Source: Pseudomonadota bacterium
GTDB taxonomy: Bacteria > Pseudomonadota > Alphaproteobacteria > Acetobacterales > Acetobacteraceae
Length of the DNA stretch: 10,037 bases
Reading direction: 5' to 3'
Assembly: GCA_021808985.1 (NCBI GenBank)
Contig: JAKBAQ010000091.1
Span: forward strand, 1-10,037
The notes under the pieces are model-generated. The model made no database searches, was not told where the DNA came from, and was given only the letters and a program-made list of their open reading frames with translations. Positions 6,392 through 10,037 of this stretch are shown here, one piece after another. Numbering within the stretch: the first letter of the stretch is position 1; each line of letters opens with the position of its first letter. Made by a program: the position numbers and the translations under genes.

Positions 6392-7063
6392 ATGCAAAGG
6401 CGGCGCTTTTTAGCGGCAACAGCGGCCCTGGCCGCAACCGGGCCGGCGCTGGCCGATACGCTGCCCGTGCCGCCCGGCAACAGCATGGCCTTCAGGGTGC
6501 TGCGCAACGGCGTGCCGATCGGCGAGCATCACCTCGCTTTCTCCCGCAACGGCGATTCCCTCAGCGTGGATGTCAACATCGCCCTGCTCGTCACCTTCGC
6601 CGGCCTGCCTCTGTTCCGCTACACCGCCGCCGCGCGCGAAACCTGGACCGGCAACAGCTTCACGCGCCTGGAGAGCCAGGTGAACGACAACGGCACAAGG
6701 CTTGAGGTGCACGCCCATAAAGTGGCCGCCGGCTATGATGTGGTGGGCATCAACCACAACAACCCGGCCCGCAGCTACCCCGAATACACCGCCCCGCCCG
6801 ACACCATGCCCCTGAGCTACTGGAACAAGGCGATGCTGGAGGGCACGCTCCTCAACATCCAGACCGCGCATTGCTACCCCGCTATCGTCAACTCACCGGG
6901 CTGGAACAGGCTGCCCACCGCCGAGGGCGGCAGCATCACGGCGCAGTGCTTCAATGTCAGAGGCAAGCTGCGCCTAAGCGTCTGGTACGACCAGTTTTCC
7001 CAATGGTCTGGCCTGGCCTTCCATGTCAGCGGCAGCGAAAGCTACGAAAAAATCACCGCCTGA
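6392..7063 (+). CDS. Exported DUF6134-like protein with Tat-type signal peptide
   Basis: Protein of 223 residues with no known function; I place it in the DUF6134-type family from its overall pattern. The N-terminus MQRRRFLAATAALAATGPALAD has the twin-arginine pattern RRRFLA, a hydrophobic stretch and an ALA/D cleavage site after residue 21, so the mature protein is predicted to be periplasmic and probably folded before export. After cleavage it appears beta-rich. Points to note: GEHHLAFSRNGDSLSVDV (44-61), FRYTAAARETWTG (75-87), PLSYWNKAML (140-149), paired C161 and C186, and a closing VWYDQFSQWSGLAFHVSGSESYEKI (197-221). No enzyme motif is recognised. It starts a transcript with a strong ribosome site and ends in a compact terminator, so it is probably monocistronic. 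It is divergent from the phosphatase; a functional link is not shown. Confidence 0.85.
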   Translation: MQRRRFLAATAALAATGPALADTLPVPPGNSMAFRVLRNGVPIGEHHLAFSRNGDSLSVDVNIALLVTFAGLPLFRYTAAARETWTGNSFTRLESQVNDNGTRLEVHAHKVAAGYDVVGINHNNPARSYPEYTAPPDTMPLSYWNKAMLEGTLLNIQTAHCYPAIVNSPGWNRLPTAEGGSITAQCFNVRGKLRLSVWYDQFSQWSGLAFHVSGSESYEKITA

Positions 7064-7095
7064 GGCCACCGGCGCTCAACATATGCTTCACGCAA

Positions 7096-7141
7096 CCCCG
7101 GGCCTTATCAGCCCTGGCCCGCTCAGCCCCGGGCCTTTCAG
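7096..7141 (+). repeat. Three-unit tandem repeat of about 15 bp
   Basis: Three adjacent related units: CCCCGGGCCTTATCAG (7096-7111), CCCTGGCCCGCTCAG (7112-7126) and CCCCGGGCCTTTCAG (7127-7141). The outer two differ by one inserted base, and the middle one diverges at several bases. The last unit runs into the final codons of the minus-strand 95-residue gene. The array provides the stem of the terminator below. Confidence 0.6.
7116..7138 (+). terminator. Probable terminator of the exported protein gene
   Basis: GGCCCG (7116-7121) pairs perfectly with CGGGCC (7130-7135) around an 8-nt loop, followed by TTT. It begins 52 nt after the stop at 7063. The stem is short and the T-run is only three bases, so strength is uncertain. 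Confidence 0.45.
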
Positions 7142-7425
7142 CCGAGTCCGGCCTGTTTCTCCGGATGGCGCAAATGCCACAGCCGCTCATGCGCGGCGAC
7201 GAGGCTTTCAATCGTTTTGCGGCGGTTGGCATCGGGCGGCACGGTGCGGCGCGTCAGCATGGTTTCCAAAATACGCAGCAACTGCTCGGCGATCTCATAA
7301 TCGCCCTGGTCGCACGCATGATGAAAGGCGATCAGAATTTTATCTGAAAGCCTGCGGCTATATCGCGGAACAGCCGCGCCTGTCTTGTTCTGGGACTCAA
7401 TATCGTCCTCTGGTACACTTGCCAT
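7138..7425 (-). CDS. Conserved alphaproteobacterial protein of unknown function, 95 residues
   Basis: Small soluble protein with no known function. I recognise it as a conserved hypothetical of alphaproteobacteria by its core RYSRRLSDKILIAFHHACDQ from residue 21. The core is followed by an amphipathic helical pair (DYEIAEQLLRILETMLTRR, about 42-60) and LVAAHERLWHLRHP (75-88). It is predicted nearly all helical, with no signal peptide, TM segment or metal motif; the residue 42-60 helix could support dimerisation. The ATG at 7425 has a poor ribosome site. It is the first gene downstream of nrdAB on the same strand but is separated by 235 nt of AT-richer sequence, so independent transcription is likely. 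It converges on the exported protein gene. Good length and a conserved-looking core support a real gene. Confidence 0.8.
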   Translation of the reverse strand: MASVPEDDIESQNKTGAAVPRYSRRLSDKILIAFHHACDQGDYEIAEQLLRILETMLTRRTVPPDANRRKTIESLVAAHERLWHLRHPEKQAGLG

Positions 7426-7660
7426 GATGCGCTTAGTCCAATGTAAAACCGCTACCCACTATTCCACGAAATATCCCTGGTATAACAGTTAGAATAGTAA
7501 AATCTTGCATGCCGACAGCGGTAACTCCGTGGGTACGCGTGTTGTTAACTTATACTACAGCATTAAGCCATGCAAAAAGCGGACACTTCTTCGCGAGGGA
7601 GTGGTATTTCGCCGCTCACTCACAACCTTAAATAATTTTCGCCGCCGCCGCGGCCCGGCC
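7426..7660. other. AT-richer intergenic stretch between nrdB and the 95-residue gene
   Basis: This 235-nt gap is the most AT-rich part of the window and contains no convincing ORF. On the minus strand it holds a -10-like TATAAG (complement of 7549-7554), a TTATAC (about 7480-7485) and a 7-bp inverted repeat ACTATTC/GAATAGT (7458-7464 and 7492-7498). These are compatible with a promoter and leader for the 95-residue gene. No -35/-10 pair is convincing enough to place a start of transcription. Confidence 0.4.
7630..7654 (-). terminator. Possible weak terminator after nrdB
   Basis: On the minus strand GCCGC pairs with GCGGC (complement of 7650-7654 and 7641-7645) around a 4-nt loop, followed by GAAAATTATTT. 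It lies just after the nrdB stop. The short stem and interrupted T-run make it a weak call. Confidence 0.25.
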
Positions 7661-8686
7661 TCATTGCACCGCCAGCCCGCCCGCGGGTTCGGCCGCGCCA
7701 AACTCGGCGAAGGCGTCCTCCCAGGTCCCGGTGGTCGAGGCCTTGCTGTACTCGGTCGAGCGATTCTCGAAGAAATTCGCGTGCTCCACCGCGTTCAGCA
7801 TTTCATCCAGCCAGGGCAGGGGGTTCTTGTCGACATGGAACAGCGCGTTGAGCCCGAGCTGCGTCAGCCGGCGGTCGGCGATGTAGCGGATATAGCGTTT
7901 CACCTCCTCCGCCGTCAGCCCCTCCACCGCGCCCAGCTCAAAGGCAAGGTCGATGAAGGCATCCTCATGGTCCACGATGGTGGCGCAGGTCAGGTAGAGT
8001 TCCCGGCGCAAATCCTCAGTCCAGATCTCAGGGTTTTCCTGCACGAAGGTGCGGAACAGCTTGATGATCGACTCGCAATGCAGCGACTCATCGCGCACCG
8101 ACCAGGTGATGATCTGCCCCATGCCCTTCATTTTGTTGAAGCGCGGGAAGTTGAGCAGAATCGCGAACGAGGCGAACAGCTGCAACCCCTCGGTAAAAGC
8201 GCCGAACGCCGCCAGGGTTTTCGCGATATTGTGCTTATCGGAGACCGAGAAGCCATGCATGAAATCGTATTTGTCCTTCATTTCCTTATATTTAAGGAAA
8301 GCGGTGTACTCCACCTCGGGCATCCCCACGGTATCGAGCAGATGCGAATACGCGGCGATATGGATGGTCTCGATGTTCGAGAACGCCGAGAGCATCATCA
8401 GCACCTCGGTGGGTTTGAACACCTGGGAGTACTGCTTCATGTAGCAGTTGTTCACCTCCACATCCGCCTGAGTGAAAAAGCGGAAAATCTGCGTCAGCAG
8501 GTTGCGCTCGGCCAGGGTCAGGTTCTTGTGCCAGTCCTTCACGTCATCGGCCAGCGGCACTTCCTCGGGCAGCCAATGCACGCGCTGCTGCGTCAGCCAC
8601 GCATCATAGGCCCAAGGGTAGCGGAACGGCTTGTAAACCGGGTTCTCCGTCAGCAGGTCGATCTTCACGGGCAAATTCTCATTCAT
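7661..8686 (-). CDS. nrdB: Ribonucleotide reductase class Ia, beta subunit
   Basis: Radical-generating small subunit of aerobic ribonucleotide reductase, which makes dNDPs from NDPs with NrdA. With the ATG at 8686 it has 341 residues. Di-iron ligands are all visible: D75 (TQADVEV), E106 and H109 (ETIH), E166 (FTEGLQ), E200 and H203 (RDESLH). The radical tyrosine is Y113 (ETIHIAAY), so it is a tyrosyl-radical enzyme and not a Tyr-less type. The C-terminus carries the conserved FFENRSTEYSKASTTGTWEDAF stretch from 306, then a tail expected to bind NrdA. A TTG directly before the ATG could add one residue, but the GAAGG site 12 nt upstream of the ATG fits the ATG. It begins 25 nt after the nrdA stop, so the two form an operon. 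Confidence 0.97.
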   Translation of the reverse strand: MNENLPVKIDLLTENPVYKPFRYPWAYDAWLTQQRVHWLPEEVPLADDVKDWHKNLTLAERNLLTQIFRFFTQADVEVNNCYMKQYSQVFKPTEVLMMLSAFSNIETIHIAAYSHLLDTVGMPEVEYTAFLKYKEMKDKYDFMHGFSVSDKHNIAKTLAAFGAFTEGLQLFASFAILLNFPRFNKMKGMGQIITWSVRDESLHCESIIKLFRTFVQENPEIWTEDLRRELYLTCATIVDHEDAFIDLAFELGAVEGLTAEEVKRYIRYIADRRLTQLGLNALFHVDKNPLPWLDEMLNAVEHANFFENRSTEYSKASTTGTWEDAFAEFGAAEPAGGLAVQ

Positions 8687-8695
8687 CAAGTCAGG

Positions 8696-8700
8696 CCTTC
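8696..8700 (-). promoter_or_regulatory. Shine-Dalgarno site of nrdB (GAAGG)
   Basis: GAAGG on the minus strand lies in the 25-nt nrdA-nrdB gap, 9 nt from the TTG/ATG pair boundary at 8687. With 9 nt to the ATG at 8686 counted across the TTG, it favours the ATG as start. Confidence 0.5.
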
Positions 8701-8711
8701 AATGTCTTTGG

Positions 8712-10037
8712 CTACTGGCAGGCCAGGCATTCCTCGTAATTCGTCGTCCCCGGTGCCTGCACCGGCGCCGCGCCCTCCACCGGAATCCCGGTGAACTCAT
8801 CCGGCCGCACCGCCTTCTCCGAGACCGTATCCGCCCGCTGAATCGACAGCGACCGGCAATAGTACAATGATTTCACGCCCTTTTTCCATGCCTGGTAATG
8901 GTACTGGTGCAGGTCGCGCTTGTTCACATTGGCCGGCACGAAGATATTGATCGACTGGCTCTGGCAGATATAGGGCGTGCGGTCCGCCGCATGTTCGATA
9001 ATCCAGCGCTGGTCCAGCTCAAACGCGGTCTTGTACACGTCCTTCTCATGCTGGCTCAAAAACTCCAGATGCTGCACGCTGCCCTTGGTGGTGGTGATGG
9101 AGGACCACGTCTCCTCATCATCCCGCCCGTATTTGGCCAGCAATTTCTGCAGCGGCCGGTTGCGCACGGTAAAGCTGCCCGAGAGCGTCTTCTGCAGGAA
9201 CACATTGGCGGCGATCGGCTCTATCCCCGGCGAGGTATTGCCGGTGATGATGGAGATGGAAGCCGTCGGCGCAATGGCGATCTTGTGCGAGAAACGCTCC
9301 ATGATGCCATATTCCTCGGCATCCGGGCAGGGTCCGCGCTCATGCGCCAGCTTCTTTGATGCAGCATCAACACCGGCCCGCAAGTGCTTGAACATCTTAA
9401 CATTCCACACCTTGGCCATCACGCTTTCCCACGGCACGTTCTGGTCCTGCAGGAAGGAGTGGAACCCCATCACCCCAAGCCCCACCGAGCGTTCGCGCAT
9501 CGCCGCGTATTTCGCCTTCTCCATCAGGTCCGGCGCCTTGTCGATGAAGTCCTGCAGCACATTGTCCAAAAAGCGCATGATGTCCTCGATGAACATCTCA
9601 TCCTTGTGCCATTCGAACCACGTCTCCAGGTTCACCGAGGAGAGGCAGCACACCGCCGTGCGCTGTTTGCCGTGCTGGTCCAGCCCGGTCGGCAGCGTAA
9701 TCTCGGCGCACAGGTTGGAGGTCTTCACCTCCAGCCCGGCCAGCTTGTGCTGCTCGGGCCGGGCGTTGTTCACATGGTCGGAGAACACCAGATACGGCTC
9801 CCCGGTCTCAATCCGCGCGGTGAGGATACGCACCCACAGCGCCCGCGCCGAGATGCTGCGCACATGCGAGCGGTCCTTCGGCGAGGTCAGTACCCATTCG
9901 GCATCCGCCTCCACCGCGCGCATGAAGGCATCGGAGATCAGAATACCATGATGCAGGTTCAGCGCCTTGCGGTTGGGGTCCCCCCCGGTCGGGCGGCGGA
10001 TTTCAATGAACTCCTCGATCTCGGGATGCCATACCGG
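8712..10037 (-). CDS. nrdA: Ribonucleotide reductase class Ia, alpha (catalytic) subunit, 5' part cut by window edge
   Basis: Catalytic large subunit that reduces ribonucleoside diphosphates, partner of NrdB. 441 C-terminal residues are visible, beginning PVWHPEIEEFIEIRRPTGGD. The thiyl-radical motif NLCAEI is present (N108, C110, E112 of the visible part, matching E. coli N437, C439, E441). The second redox cysteine is in VCCLSSVNL (C130, matching C462). APTASISIITGNTSPG of the ten-stranded barrel is there, and the radical-transfer tyrosine pair is in KSLYYCRS (Y392, Y393). The C-terminal CLAC pair (C437, C440) is the shuttle that re-reduces the active site. The N-terminal part, including any ATP-cone that would sense dATP, and the NrdR boxes expected upstream, lie beyond the right edge. 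The reading frame continues unbroken to the window edge, so the internal ATG at 9923 is not the start. Confidence 0.97.
   Translation of the reverse strand, partial: PVWHPEIEEFIEIRRPTGGDPNRKALNLHHGILISDAFMRAVEADAEWVLTSPKDRSHVRSISARALWVRILTARIETGEPYLVFSDHVNNARPEQHKLAGLEVKTSNLCAEITLPTGLDQHGKQRTAVCCLSSVNLETWFEWHKDEMFIEDIMRFLDNVLQDFIDKAPDLMEKAKYAAMRERSVGLGVMGFHSFLQDQNVPWESVMAKVWNVKMFKHLRAGVDAASKKLAHERGPCPDAEEYGIMERFSHKIAIAPTASISIITGNTSPGIEPIAANVFLQKTLSGSFTVRNRPLQKLLAKYGRDDEETWSSITTTKGSVQHLEFLSQHEKDVYKTAFELDQRWIIEHAADRTPYICQSQSINIFVPANVNKRDLHQYHYQAWKKGVKSLYYCRSLSIQRADTVSEKAVRPDEFTGIPVEGAAPVQAPGTTNYEECLACQ

Noticed and set aside
7096..7141. Possible CRISPR-like array
   Set aside because: Units are only about 15 bp, directly adjacent with no spacers, and no cas gene is present.
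7505..7575. TTGCATG and CATGCAA as a stem enclosing a small RNA
   Set aside because: Only 7 bp with a 57-nt interior and no T-run. Likely chance.
8687..8689. TTG at 8689 as start of nrdB
   Set aside because: It lies directly before an ATG that has correctly spaced GAAGG; the ATG is preferred.
7505..8794. Plus-strand reading frame of 429 codons across nrdB
   Set aside because: Shadow of nrdB on the opposite strand, with biased composition and no recognisable domain.
1..10037. A new multi-gene defence, mobile or biosynthetic system
   Set aside because: The genes are core metabolism plus single accessory genes with no shared theme, no integrase, transposase, nuclease or toxin-antitoxin pair.

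Overview
The window is GC-rich, densely coding bacterial chromosome that looks alphaproteobacterial. The best fit is Rhodospirillales or Acetobacteraceae, inferred from protein style: class Ia NrdA/NrdB of the alphaproteobacterial type, a type II citrate synthase, a conserved 95-residue alphaproteobacterial protein of unknown function, a NemA-like old yellow enzyme, and a DUF6134-type exported protein. I see no rRNA, tRNA, CRISPR array, phage gene or insertion sequence. This is mostly core metabolism plus a few accessory genes. I do not see a defence system or any multi-gene novel system.

Layout from left to right. purC (minus, 3' end beyond the left edge) diverges from a GAF-like/GGDEF diguanylate cyclase (plus). 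The cyclase converges on an old yellow enzyme (minus), and a near-perfect 39-nt hairpin lies between the two stop codons. Reading the minus strand in transcription order, the next block is a SixA-like histidine phosphatase, citrate synthase gltA, a two-TM RCK potassium channel, then the old yellow enzyme. A strong intrinsic terminator closes gltA and sits directly against the channel start codon, so the four are probably not one simple operon. The phosphatase diverges from a plus-strand exported DUF6134-like protein, whose upstream region carries a perfect 20-bp palindrome. That gene converges on the minus-strand 95-residue gene across a small GC-rich tandem repeat that also forms a terminator. 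The right side is the nrdA-nrdB ribonucleotide reductase operon (minus), with the nrdA 5' part outside the window.

Functionally the window mixes nucleotide synthesis (purC, nrdAB), the TCA cycle (gltA), second-messenger signalling (GGDEF protein), ion homeostasis (channel) and flavin-dependent ene reduction (old yellow enzyme). No pathway logic beyond nrdAB is evident from gene order. The points most worth a second look are the 20-bp palindrome with two GANTC sites, the convergent-gene hairpin, the non-canonical channel filter (GYEE), a His replacing a conserved FMN-contacting Arg in the old yellow enzyme, the terminator abutting the channel start, and a four-cysteine cluster in the GGDEF protein's sensor half.
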